Source of the DNA: Mycolicibacterium iranicum
GTDB lineage: Bacteria; Actinomycetota; Actinomycetes; Mycobacteriales; Mycobacteriaceae
Direction: 5' to 3'
NCBI RefSeq assembly: GCF_001650495.1
Contig: NZ_LWCS01000021.1
Span: 62,001 to 126,000 of the forward strand
DNA: 64,000 nucleotides
Part shown: piece by piece, positions 18,299 to 26,818 of the stretch
Position numbering within the stretch: the stretch's first letter is position 1
How the letters are laid out: each line of letters begins with the position of its first letter
Program-made: the position numbers and the translations under genes
The notes under the pieces: model-generated
What the model was told of the DNA's origin: nothing
What the model saw: the letters and a program-made list of their open reading frames with translations, nothing else
The model's database searches: none

Positions 18299-19548
18299 GC
18301 ATGACCGCGACTTTCGCCACGTCGAGCGGTGCTGCACTGCTGGGGATTCCCGATCTGCCCGACCGTGACCGCATGTATCGCGAATGTGGCGCGCGACTGC
18401 GGGATTCCATGAAGGCCAGAGGCGTCGACGCGCTGGTACTGCTCGGCAACGGCAACGTCGTCTATGCGACGGGTGCGAGTTGGCCGCTTCTCGACGCCGG
18501 TCTGTCCCACGTCGAGCGGCCGGTGGCCGTCGTGCTCGCCGACGACGACCACCCACATCTGTTCATGCCGTTCCGGGAGGGCAGCGCGTTCGAGACCGAG
18601 GTGCCGGCCGACCACGTCCACGGTCCGCTGTACCTCGAATTCGACGAGGGTGTCGAGCATTTCTTGAAGGTGCTGGCCTCGCTGGTGCCTGCGGGATCGA
18701 CGATCGCGGTCGACGAGCTCACCGGGGCGATGCGCCGCGCGGCCGATCGCCTGTTCCCCGCGGGCCCACCTTCGGATGCGGCGCAGGTGATCGGCCCGGC
18801 CAAGCTGGTGAAGACCGTCGACCAGATCGCTGCGGTCCGGAAGGCCTGCCGCATCACCGAAGACGCAGTGGCCGACGTCTATCGATCGCTGGCCCCCGGC
18901 GTGCGGCAGATGGACCTATCGGCCCAGTTCGTGCGGCGAGCTTTCGAACTCGGCGCCACCACGAACATGATCGAGGCCATCTGGCAGGTGATGCCCACGA
19001 CGCGGGACAGCGGTGCGGTGTGGACCACCACCGGAGACCTGGCTTTGCCGCTGTTGCCCACGGAGAAGGAGTTGGCCGACGGCGACGTCCTGTGGACCGA
19101 CATCAGCATCACCTACGAGGGCTATTGTTCGGATTGGGGGCGGACATGGGTCGTGGGACGAGAACCTACCGACCGGCAGCAGGCACAGTTCACGCAGTGG
19201 CGGCACGTTCTCGACGCGGTGCTGGCGGTGACGAAGGCAGGCGCGACATCTGGTGATCTGGCCCGTGCGGCAATCGCGGCCAACGGTGGTGTCAAGCCCT
19301 GGCTGCCGCACTTCTACCTTGGCCACGGCATCGGCACCAATGCCGCCGAAATGCCCATGATCGGAACGGATCTCGGCGAGGAATTCGACGACAACTTCGT
19401 GTTCCCGGCCGGCATGTTGCTGGTGCTCGAGCCTGTCATCTGGGAGGACGGCACCGGAGGGTACCGCAGCGAGGAGATCGTCGTCATCACCGAGGACGGA
19501 TACCAGTCGATCACCGATTACCCCTACGCGCCCTACGGGAGTATCTGA
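18295..19548 (+). CDS. M24-family metallopeptidase-like protein (intact metal site)
   Basis: A 417-residue creatinase/prolidase-fold protein. All five metal ligands of the pita-bread fold are present: Asp269, Asp280 (SDWGRTW), His344 (LGHGIG), Glu379 and Glu393. The N-terminal domain (ALVLLGNGNVVYATG) is the creatinase-type domain. M24 members include aminopeptidase P, prolidase, creatinase and some hydrolases of catabolic clusters, so the substrate need not be a peptide. The stop overlaps the start of a second M24-fold gene that has lost its metal site, which suggests the two proteins work together. Confidence 0.85.
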   Translation: MSMTATFATSSGAALLGIPDLPDRDRMYRECGARLRDSMKARGVDALVLLGNGNVVYATGASWPLLDAGLSHVERPVAVVLADDDHPHLFMPFREGSAFETEVPADHVHGPLYLEFDEGVEHFLKVLASLVPAGSTIAVDELTGAMRRAADRLFPAGPPSDAAQVIGPAKLVKTVDQIAAVRKACRITEDAVADVYRSLAPGVRQMDLSAQFVRRAFELGATTNMIEAIWQVMPTTRDSGAVWTTTGDLALPLLPTEKELADGDVLWTDISITYEGYCSDWGRTWVVGREPTDRQQAQFTQWRHVLDAVLAVTKAGATSGDLARAAIAANGGVKPWLPHFYLGHGIGTNAAEMPMIGTDLGEEFDDNFVFPAGMLLVLEPVIWEDGTGGYRSEEIVVITEDGYQSITDYPYAPYGSI

Positions 19549-20690
19549 TGGCCGAGGAGATCGTTCCTGACGACCTGGCGCTGCGCGTCGGACGACGCGA
19601 GCGGGTGCTCGCCCAGATGGCAGCCGAGGATCTTGACGTGCTGGTACTCGGCAGACAGGCCAACGTCCGCTATGTCACCGGCGCCCCGCAGCTGTGGGTC
19701 GCGGGTACTCGGCCGTTCGCGCCGATCTGTGTCCTGATCCGCACAACGGGAGACATTCACCTCAACAGCAGCTGGGACGAGGGCATCCCGGAGGAGATCG
19801 GCCACGACCACCTCTATGGTCTGGCGTGGAACCCGATGACGCTCATCGAGGTCCTGAGGAACATCGACGGCGCAGCTGACGCCCGCCGCGTGGGAACCGA
19901 CGCCATGTCTCCGACTTTCGCGCAGCTGCTGCCGATGGCATTCCCGCAAGCGGAGTTCGTCGACGGTGAGACCGCGATGAGGGCGGCGCGTCGTTGTAAA
20001 ACCCCCGACGAGCTCCGAGCTCTGCGCGGGGCGCTGGCGGTCGCCGAACGCGGCTTGGCCGCAGCGGTTTCGGAGCTGGCGGCAGGCGTCACCGAACAAG
20101 CGCTCAACGGTGTTCTCATGGAGGCTATGGCCGCAGGCGGTTTCAGCACCTCCGCCACCCAGGACGGTGTGTGGATCACCTCACCAGAGCATTCGTGGCG
20201 GGTCGGCCGCCGTGACGGCCGGATCCGCGAGGGCGATCTGGTGGCGCTGGCCGCCGGTGCGCTGGCCGACGGCTATGTCGGCGAGGTCGGGCGTACCTGG
20301 CCGGTAGGCGAGGTCAAGGGCGCCGACAAGCTATATTCGCGCTCGAACGATCTGTGGCAGCGGCTCCTTGATGCGTGCCGTCCCGGCGCACCTGCCGGTG
20401 ATCTGCTGAACGCGTATGAGGCTGCGGGCGAGGCCCTTCCACCGATACCCGTGGCTCACGGGCTGGGGCTGGGTTTCGACCCACCGGTCGTCTCGCCCGA
20501 CCTGCCCGCCACCTCCGCTGCCGAGCGGCTCGATCCGGGGACGGTGCTGGCGGTCACGTCGTATGTGTGGGAGCCGGGCCTCGGCGCGGTGTTCAGTCGG
20601 GATGCCGTTCTGATCAACGACGACGGCCCCGAGGTGCTGACTTCCAGCCCGTCGTTCTCCGCAGCGGCGATCGGAGCGGTCCGTGTCTGA
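19548..20690 (+). CDS. M24-fold protein with a degenerate metal site
   Basis: A 380-residue paralogue of the preceding M24 protein, with a similar creatinase-type N-terminal domain (LVLGRQANVRYVTGAPQLW). By alignment with its neighbour, four of five metal ligands are replaced: Asp to Ala235, Asp to Glu246, Glu to Thr337 and Glu to Arg351. Only His304 (VAHGLG) remains. It therefore should not bind the usual two-metal centre and may be a structural or regulatory partner of the active protein. Start and stop overlap both neighbouring genes, so the pair is made together. Confidence 0.82.
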   Translation: MAEEIVPDDLALRVGRRERVLAQMAAEDLDVLVLGRQANVRYVTGAPQLWVAGTRPFAPICVLIRTTGDIHLNSSWDEGIPEEIGHDHLYGLAWNPMTLIEVLRNIDGAADARRVGTDAMSPTFAQLLPMAFPQAEFVDGETAMRAARRCKTPDELRALRGALAVAERGLAAAVSELAAGVTEQALNGVLMEAMAAGGFSTSATQDGVWITSPEHSWRVGRRDGRIREGDLVALAAGALADGYVGEVGRTWPVGEVKGADKLYSRSNDLWQRLLDACRPGAPAGDLLNAYEAAGEALPPIPVAHGLGLGFDPPVVSPDLPATSAAERLDPGTVLAVTSYVWEPGLGAVFSRDAVLINDDGPEVLTSSPSFSAAAIGAVRV

Positions 20691-21651
20691 GCGGCCGTCG
20701 CCGGAAGAGATCATCCTCTACGAGAAGGATCCCAAGACCAAGATCGCCACGATCACGTTCAATCGGCCCGAGTTCCTCAACGCTCCGACGTCCATGGCCC
20801 GACTTCGGTACGCCGATATCCTGCGCGCGGCCAATGCGGACAACGATGTGAAGGTCGTCATCATCCGCGGGGCCGGAGACAACCTCGGCAGTGGTGCCGA
20901 TCTGCCGGAATTCATGGAGGGCAACGACGATCCGGCCGTGCGGCTGGCAGAACTGCGGTTGGCGGACCCGGACGTCGCCGGCGGGGGCGGCGTAACGTAT
21001 CCCCCGAAGGGGACGTTCCGCAACGGAGCCACGATCAGCGCCTGGTATGCCAATTCGCAAGCGGGAAATCGTGCGCTGCAGGATTTCAAGAAGATCAGCA
21101 TCGTCGAGGCCAAGGGCTACTGCTACGGCTGGCATTTCTATCAGTGTGCCGATGCCGACCTGGTGATCGCCTCCGACGATGCGCTTTTCGGGCATCCGTC
21201 GTTCCGATATCACGGCTGGGGGCCGCGGATGTGGACCTGGGTACAGATGATGGGTCTGCGCAAGTTCCAGGAGATGGTGTTCACCGGTCGTCCGTTCACC
21301 GCTGCGGAAATGTATGACTGCAACTTTCTGAACAAGGTGGTCGCGCGCGATCAGCTGGAAGCCGAGGTGGAGAAGTACGCGCTGGCTTGCTCTCGAAACC
21401 GACCGGTGGACACCGTTTTTCAGCAGAAGATGTTCTTCGAGGTGTTCAAACAGCAGCAGGGTGAGTATATGGGCAGCCTGTTGTCGGCGTTCTTCGAGTC
21501 GATGGGCAACGGGGTGGCCAACGACAGCGACGACGACCTCGACATGTTCGAATCGATCGACAGTGGTTTGTCGGCGGCGGTCAACGACAACGACAGCAAG
21601 TTCCCTCCCGAGTTCCGGTTGAGCAAGCGCAACCGGGCCAAGAGTGACTAG
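20683..21651 (+). CDS. Divergent enoyl-CoA hydratase/isomerase (crotonase) family protein
   Basis: A 322-residue crotonase-fold protein, longer than the usual 260. The N-terminal core (IATITFNRPEFLNAP, GSGADLPEF) and the region VEAKGYCYGWHFYQCADADL match the oxyanion-forming segments. An insert of about 35 residues (residues 85-120) and a long C-terminal extension rich in Asp are unusual. Crotonases hydrate, isomerise or cleave CoA thioesters, including C-C bond hydrolysis of ring diketones. GTG 20,683 overlaps the M24-like gene by eight bases. Confidence 0.8.
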   Translation: MSERPSPEEIILYEKDPKTKIATITFNRPEFLNAPTSMARLRYADILRAANADNDVKVVIIRGAGDNLGSGADLPEFMEGNDDPAVRLAELRLADPDVAGGGGVTYPPKGTFRNGATISAWYANSQAGNRALQDFKKISIVEAKGYCYGWHFYQCADADLVIASDDALFGHPSFRYHGWGPRMWTWVQMMGLRKFQEMVFTGRPFTAAEMYDCNFLNKVVARDQLEAEVEKYALACSRNRPVDTVFQQKMFFEVFKQQQGEYMGSLLSAFFESMGNGVANDSDDDLDMFESIDSGLSAAVNDNDSKFPPEFRLSKRNRAKSD

Positions 21652-21659
21652 GGCTCCAA

Positions 21660-24080
21660 GTGCCGCAAGTGCCTGAGCCCGCCCTTTCCGGCTACGTGGT
21701 CGTCGACATGTCCAGCGGGATCGCCGGCGCCTACTGTACGAAACTGCTCGCCGATGGCGGAGCTGAGATCATCAAAATCGAAGCGCCGGAGGGTGATCCG
21801 TTGCGCGGCTGGTCGGCGTCGGGGGCGGCCATCGTCGACGGCGACGACGGCGCGCTGTTCTCGTTTCTGGCCTGCTCCAAGCACTCGGTGGTGGCCGACC
21901 CCGCCACCGACGCGGAGTTCGTCGACGCGCTGCTCACGGCTGCAGATGCGGTCGTGTGGGCGCGGGGGCCGGGCGCGGCCGGCCATCCCGATTTCCTCCC
22001 CGCCGCGATGCACGCGCGTCACCCGCATTTGACGGTCACCGCGGTCACCGCTTTCGGCCTCGAAGGCCCCTGGCGCGACCGTCCCGCAACGGAATTCACG
22101 TTGCAGGCGTGGTCGGGCGGGATCGTGGGCCTGGGGCGCGGCGCACCCGACCGCGCTCCCGTCTACGTCGGCGGACAGGTCGGGGAGTACCTCGCGGGCG
22201 CCTATGCGAGCGCGGCGACCCTGGCGTCGAGAATGCGAGGCGGCGGAGAGTTGATCGATCTGTCGATGCTGGAGACCGCGATCCTGGGCCTCACCTACTA
22301 CCCGGTCAGCTACTTCGAGATGCTGGGTCGCCCCTGGCGCGATGCGCGCAGGCTGACCGTGCCGGGTATCGCCCGCGCCAAGGACGGCCTGGTCGACATC
22401 GGCTGCGGCACCGCTCAGCAGTGGTTCGACCTGTGCGCGATGACCGGACACGTCGATTGGATCGACGAGGATTCGCCGCTGTCGATCACCCAGCAGGCCA
22501 ACGGGAAGGCCGAGGAGCTCTACGCCTGGGTCGCCGACCAAACCGTTGACGAGATACGTGATCTGGCCACTGCATTCAGGATCCCCAATGCCCCGGTGGC
22601 TCACGGCGGCAACATCGAGAAGCTCGACCACTACGTGGACCGCCAGTCGTTCGTCGCCAACCCCCGCGACGGGTTCAGCCAGCCCGCGCCCCCGTACCGC
22701 ACTACCACGGCGTTGCTGCGTGACCCGGAGCCCGCGCCACGGCTGGGCGAGCACACGGAGCACTACCGCTCGCGAAATAGCATTCCTGGTCGTGATTCCG
22801 CCCCCGCCACAGCCCGGAATGATATTCCGCGGAAAAGTGGCCTGCCGTTCGAGGGCCTGCGGGTCGTCGACATGACCACCTTCTGGGCCGGTCCGAGCTG
22901 CACCCACCTGCTCGCCATGCTGGGTGCGGACGTGATCCACGTCGAGTCCACCCGACACCCGGACGGGACGCGGCTGATCGCAGGCATCCCCGTCACTGAG
23001 GACCGATGGTGGGAGCAGTCGCCGATCTTCTCGGGCCTCAACACCAACAAGCGTGGCATCACGCTGAACCTGCAGCGCGACAGCGGAAAGGATCTTCTCC
23101 GACGGCTGGTCGGGACGTCCGACATCGTGGTCGAGAACTTCACTCCGCGCGTCCTGGAGAGCATGGGGTTGACCTATGACGTCGTCAAGGCGATCCGGCC
23201 GGACGTAGTGATGGTCCGGATGCCAGGCTTCGGTCTCGACGGCCCATGGCGCGACAATCCGGCATTCGCGTATGTCATCGAAGCTGCGGCCGGTATCAGC
23301 TGGCTCACCGGCTATCCCGACCTGAATCCGTTCGAGCCCTACTCGGTGGGCGATCCCAACGCGGGCATCCACGCGCTCAACGCAATTCTGTTGGCGCTCG
23401 AACACCGCCGACGCACCGGCGAAGGATCGATGATCGAGGCGGCGATGGTCGATGCCGCCCTGAACATTGCCGCTGAGCAGGTCATCGAGTATTCCGCCTA
23501 CGGCGCGGTGCTGCAGCGCGACGGCAATCGCGGACCGGCCGCCGCGCCGCAGAACCTGTACCTGTCCAACGAGATCGACGAGTTCGGCCGACCAGACAGC
23601 TGGGTAGCGATCGCCGTCACGACCGACGAACAGTGGTCGGGGCTGCGCTGTGCGCTGGGAGACCCGGAGTGGGCGACCGTGGGTGAGCTGGCCAGCGCGG
23701 AGGGTCGCCGCACACACCACGATCTGATCGACGAGTACCTGTCCGCATGGTGTGCCGAGCGCACCCGCGACCAGATCGTCGAGACACTCTGGGAGGCAGG
23801 AGTTCCGGTGGCCAAGGTGCTGCAGCCGCACCGACAGACGGAGATCCCACAGCTGGCCTTCCGTCGGTTCTTCGAGTCCGTGGAGCATCCGGTCAACCCG
23901 GCGACCCCGCACAGCACGCTGCCGTTTCGCAGTACGCGTGGACCGGGCCGGGTACACACCACCCCCGCTCCGCTACTCGGCCAGCACAACCACGACGTGC
24001 TCGGTGAACTTGGCCTGACCGAAGACGAGATCGCGCAACTTGAGGCCGATGGCGTCATCGGAACGTCACCGGCACGCTAA
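21660..24080 (+). CDS. Fused two-domain family III CoA-transferase (CaiB/BaiF type)
   Basis: An 806-residue protein made of two CaiB-like units: residues 1 to about 370 and about 395 to the end. The second unit has the catalytic Asp565 in VGDPNAG, the position that forms the acyl-aspartyl anhydride in formyl-CoA transferase. The first unit has Gly172 at the same place (YVGGQVG) and is likely inactive. Family III enzymes move CoA from one acid to another and could activate the acids made by the oxygenases. The linker DNA near 22,773-22,829 contains operator-like inverted repeats, which hints that two once-separate genes fused. Confidence 0.88.
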   Translation: MPQVPEPALSGYVVVDMSSGIAGAYCTKLLADGGAEIIKIEAPEGDPLRGWSASGAAIVDGDDGALFSFLACSKHSVVADPATDAEFVDALLTAADAVVWARGPGAAGHPDFLPAAMHARHPHLTVTAVTAFGLEGPWRDRPATEFTLQAWSGGIVGLGRGAPDRAPVYVGGQVGEYLAGAYASAATLASRMRGGGELIDLSMLETAILGLTYYPVSYFEMLGRPWRDARRLTVPGIARAKDGLVDIGCGTAQQWFDLCAMTGHVDWIDEDSPLSITQQANGKAEELYAWVADQTVDEIRDLATAFRIPNAPVAHGGNIEKLDHYVDRQSFVANPRDGFSQPAPPYRTTTALLRDPEPAPRLGEHTEHYRSRNSIPGRDSAPATARNDIPRKSGLPFEGLRVVDMTTFWAGPSCTHLLAMLGADVIHVESTRHPDGTRLIAGIPVTEDRWWEQSPIFSGLNTNKRGITLNLQRDSGKDLLRRLVGTSDIVVENFTPRVLESMGLTYDVVKAIRPDVVMVRMPGFGLDGPWRDNPAFAYVIEAAAGISWLTGYPDLNPFEPYSVGDPNAGIHALNAILLALEHRRRTGEGSMIEAAMVDAALNIAAEQVIEYSAYGAVLQRDGNRGPAAAPQNLYLSNEIDEFGRPDSWVAIAVTTDEQWSGLRCALGDPEWATVGELASAEGRRTHHDLIDEYLSAWCAERTRDQIVETLWEAGVPVAKVLQPHRQTEIPQLAFRRFFESVEHPVNPATPHSTLPFRSTRGPGRVHTTPAPLLGQHNHDVLGELGLTEDEIAQLEADGVIGTSPAR

Positions 24081-24090
24081 CCTGCCTGGC

Positions 24091-24897
24091 ATGGCCATCG
24101 CTCCGTCGGACATTCTCCTTTCCGGCCGCGTCGCTGTCGTCACCGGCGGCGGAGCAGGCATCGGACGAGGAATCGCACAGGGCCTGGCCGCATTCGGAGC
24201 ATCGGTCGCCATTTGGGAGCGAAATCCCGACACGTGTATGCAGGTGGCAGAGGAGGTGGGTGGGCTCGGTATCGCGGCCGATGTCCGCGAAGCTGCAGCG
24301 GTCGACGCGGCGCTGGAACGCACCGAACAGGAGTTGGGCACCGTCTCGATCCTGGTGAACAACGCAGGCGGAACATTCCGCTCGCCACTGCTGGAGACCA
24401 CCGAGAACGGTTGGGATGCTCTGTACCGCAGCAATCTTCGTCACGTGCTGGTGTGCACGCAGCGGGTTGCCCGCAGGCTCGTGGACACGGGACATCCAGG
24501 CAGCGTCATCAACGTCACCTCGATCGAAGGTAGCCGCGCGGCGCCGGGATACGCAGCCTACGCGGCGGCCAAGGCCGGGGTCGTCAACTACACCAAGACG
24601 GCATCCTTCGAGCTGGCGCCGCACAAGATCCGCGTCAATGCAATTGCCCCCGACCTCACCATGACCGAGGGCATCCAGGCGCTCGCGATCGGTGACCTCT
24701 CCGGCGGGCTGGCCGATGGCATCCCGATGCGCCGAGTCGGCCACGTCGACGAGATCGCCTCTGTGACAGTCTTTCTCGCATCCCACATGTCGAGTTACAT
24801 CACGGGCCAGACGATCCATGTCGACGGCGGTACAGAAGCCGCCGGCGGCTGGTACTTCCACCCGGGCACCGGTACGCCGACGCTGGGGCCAGACTAG
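24091..24897 (+). CDS. Short-chain dehydrogenase/reductase
   Basis: A 268-residue classical SDR: TGGGAGIG, NNAGGT, active-site Ser in NVTSIEG, catalytic YAAAK and C-terminal ITGQTIHVDGG. The start at ATG 24,091, ten bases after the CoA-transferase stop, gives a normal SDR N-terminus. It is the last gene in the 20-kb plus-strand run and meets the convergent epimerase gene with a four-base overlap of the ends. An alcohol or 3-hydroxyacyl dehydrogenase role is likely. Confidence 0.85.
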   Translation: MAIAPSDILLSGRVAVVTGGGAGIGRGIAQGLAAFGASVAIWERNPDTCMQVAEEVGGLGIAADVREAAAVDAALERTEQELGTVSILVNNAGGTFRSPLLETTENGWDALYRSNLRHVLVCTQRVARRLVDTGHPGSVINVTSIEGSRAAPGYAAYAAAKAGVVNYTKTASFELAPHKIRVNAIAPDLTMTEGIQALAIGDLSGGLADGIPMRRVGHVDEIASVTVFLASHMSSYITGQTIHVDGGTEAAGGWYFHPGTGTPTLGPD

Positions 24898-25955
24898 GAG
24901 TCCGGTGACGGGTCGCCGAGCCGGCGCTTGATGGCCCCCCACGGGTCGGCGTACTGGCCGGGCTGTTTCCAGTAGGCGCCTCGGCGTTTCAGAACGGCGC
25001 GGATCAGCGGCGCGAAGAAGGGCAGCACGTACTTCGACGGACCCGCCCGGCGGGCGGCCTCGTCGATCATGTCCTGCCATGAATAGTGCTGGAACTGCAG
25101 CGCTTCCTGGGCGCGGGTGGTGTCCATCCAGTCGGTGACGAACCAGGCATCGTCGTCGTCGGGGTTGCCTTTGCGCCCCTGCGCCAGCCCGCCTTTGAGC
25201 CCGCGGGCGCCGGCCAGTGCCGGGGTGATGTCACCGTACAGCTGTCTGTGGGAGTCGTCGCCGGCGATCAGCAGGATCTCGCCGGCGACATCGGCGGTGG
25301 TGGCGGCCGCAAAAGCCCAGGCGACGTCGCGTACGTCGACGCTGTGCATGCGGTTGTCGGTCGGCAGCAGGCTTTCGAAGTACAGTGCTTCCGCGTTGAA
25401 CGGAATTGCCTTCGGGTCGACGCTCAGCACACCGCCCAGGCGAAGCACGACCCATTCGAGAGACGAGGCACGCACGATCGATTCCGCTTCGGCCTTGTGC
25501 GCGCTGTACAGATCGGAGTGCTTCATCGGCATGTCCGCGGTCACCGGGCCGGTTGCCCTGTACGGGTTTCGCGCGCCGAAGACGGCGTTGCTGGACGCTT
25601 GCACGAACCGAGGGGGAGTGGGCTGTGCTTCGGCGATCTTGACCAGCGTTGCGGTGGCGTCGACGTTGACGCGCCGGGCGAGCGCCCGGTTCTTGTAGAT
25701 CGCCGGCGGGATGATCGCGGCGAGATGAATGATGACCGCAGGTGCCACGTCGGCGACGAGGCGGGCTGTTTGATCGGCGTTCGTCAGGTCAACCCAGCGG
25801 ACTGAGACCCCTGGTGGCAGTTTCTCGGACGCGGCTCGGTTGGCAGGTGTTTCGAGATCGGCGACGACGACGGTTCGACCGAGTTCGGCGAGCCGTCTCA
25901 CCGTGGCCGAACCGACCAGGCCGAAGCCTCCGGTGACGAGCACCGTACCCGTCAT
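24894..25955 (-). CDS. NAD-dependent epimerase/dehydratase family (extended SDR)
   Basis: A 353-residue extended SDR with TGGFGLVG (8-15), VVADLE after the second strand and catalytic YSAHK. The C-terminal part (about residues 295-353) is basic and aromatic. Such proteins include sterol or hydroxysteroid dehydrogenase-like enzymes as well as sugar epimerases; in this setting an alcohol or lipid substrate is more likely. ATG 25,955 is preferred over longer frames because it gives the usual short lead to the Rossmann motif. It diverges from an acyltransferase gene across operator site 3. Confidence 0.8.
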   Translation of the reverse strand: MTGTVLVTGGFGLVGSATVRRLAELGRTVVVADLETPANRAASEKLPPGVSVRWVDLTNADQTARLVADVAPAVIIHLAAIIPPAIYKNRALARRVNVDATATLVKIAEAQPTPPRFVQASSNAVFGARNPYRATGPVTADMPMKHSDLYSAHKAEAESIVRASSLEWVVLRLGGVLSVDPKAIPFNAEALYFESLLPTDNRMHSVDVRDVAWAFAAATTADVAGEILLIAGDDSHRQLYGDITPALAGARGLKGGLAQGRKGNPDDDDAWFVTDWMDTTRAQEALQFQHYSWQDMIDEAARRAGPSKYVLPFFAPLIRAVLKRRGAYWKQPGQYADPWGAIKRRLGDPSPDS

Positions 25956-25981
25956 TAACGCCTCCCAGCTGCGGATATGAC

Positions 25982-26009
25982 ATTCTCCATATGGGAGAGT
26001 AGCATATCC
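25982..26009. promoter_or_regulatory. Composite operator, site 3 (imperfect)
   Basis: ATTCTC, seven bases, GAGAGT, three bases, ATATCC. Spacing is the same as at 164-191 and 32,298-32,325, but the third half-site is poor (three of six). It lies between the divergent epimerase and acyltransferase genes, ending seven bases before the acyltransferase start. Confidence 0.4.
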
Positions 26010-26015
26010 GTCACC

Positions 26016-26813
26016 ATGTCGGACGAGGGCGCCGAGACGGCCAAGTGGGACCCAGGATTCACCCGGCAGATCACCAACCTGGTGGGGCCGGTCATCCGAC
26101 GATACTTCCGCGCAGAGGTCCGTGGATTGGCTTCGATACCCGACACCGGTGGGGCGTTGCTGGTGTCCAACCACTCCGGCGGCATGCTGACCCCGGATGT
26201 CCTCGTCTTCGCGCCTGAGTTCTACAAGCGATTCGGATTCGACCGCCCGCTGTACACGCTCGCGCACTACGGCGTCTTCATGGGTCCGCTCGGCGACCTT
26301 CTCCGTCGCGCCGGAGTCATCGAGGCCAGTCGCGAGAACGCAGGTAAAGCCCTGCGGGACGGCGCTGTCGTGCTCGTCTTCCCCGGCGGAGACTACGACT
26401 CCTACAGGCCGACGTTCAGCGCCAACAACGTCGACTTCGCCGGACGTACCGGCTACGTCCGCACGGCGATCGGCGCAGGTGTGCCGATCGTGCCGATGGT
26501 GTCGATCGGGGGGCAGGAGACGCAGATCTTCCTCGCCCGCGGTGATTCGATCGCGCGACGCATCGGGCTCACAAAGGCGCGCATGGAGATCCTGCCGGTC
26601 AGCGTCGGATTCCCGTTCGGCCTCTCGGTGATCTTCCCGCCGAACTTCCCCCTGCCGTCAAAGATCGTGACCCAGGTGCTGGAGCCCATCGACATCACCG
26701 CGAAGTTCGGTGCGGACCCGGATATTGACGAGGTCGACCATTACGTGCGGTCGGTGATGCAGACCGCGCTCGACGATCTGTCCCGCAAGCGCCGGTTTCC
26801 GGTAATCGGTTGA
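26016..26813 (+). CDS. Lysophospholipid/diacylglycerol acyltransferase-like protein
   Basis: A 265-residue protein with the acyltransferase motif VSNHSGGMLTPD. The His is kept, but the Asp comes eight rather than five positions later, so this is not the classic HX4D motif. The second block VLVFPGGDYDSYRP and the third VPIVPMVS fit the PlsC/DAGAT superfamily found in many mycobacteria. It may acylate a lipid or hydroxylated product. I use ATG 26,016; an upstream in-frame ATG at 25,977 would place the start before the operator. The stop touches the acyl-CoA ligase gene, so they form an operon. Confidence 0.8.
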   Translation: MSDEGAETAKWDPGFTRQITNLVGPVIRRYFRAEVRGLASIPDTGGALLVSNHSGGMLTPDVLVFAPEFYKRFGFDRPLYTLAHYGVFMGPLGDLLRRAGVIEASRENAGKALRDGAVVLVFPGGDYDSYRPTFSANNVDFAGRTGYVRTAIGAGVPIVPMVSIGGQETQIFLARGDSIARRIGLTKARMEILPVSVGFPFGLSVIFPPNFPLPSKIVTQVLEPIDITAKFGADPDIDEVDHYVRSVMQTALDDLSRKRRFPVIG

Positions 26814-26818
26814 GCCCC

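Noticed and set aside
21648..23957. A 769-codon open frame on the minus strand
   Set aside because: It is the antisense of the fused CoA-transferase, whose domains are clear. The antisense protein is Arg/Gly/His rich without any family motif, typical of high-GC shadows.
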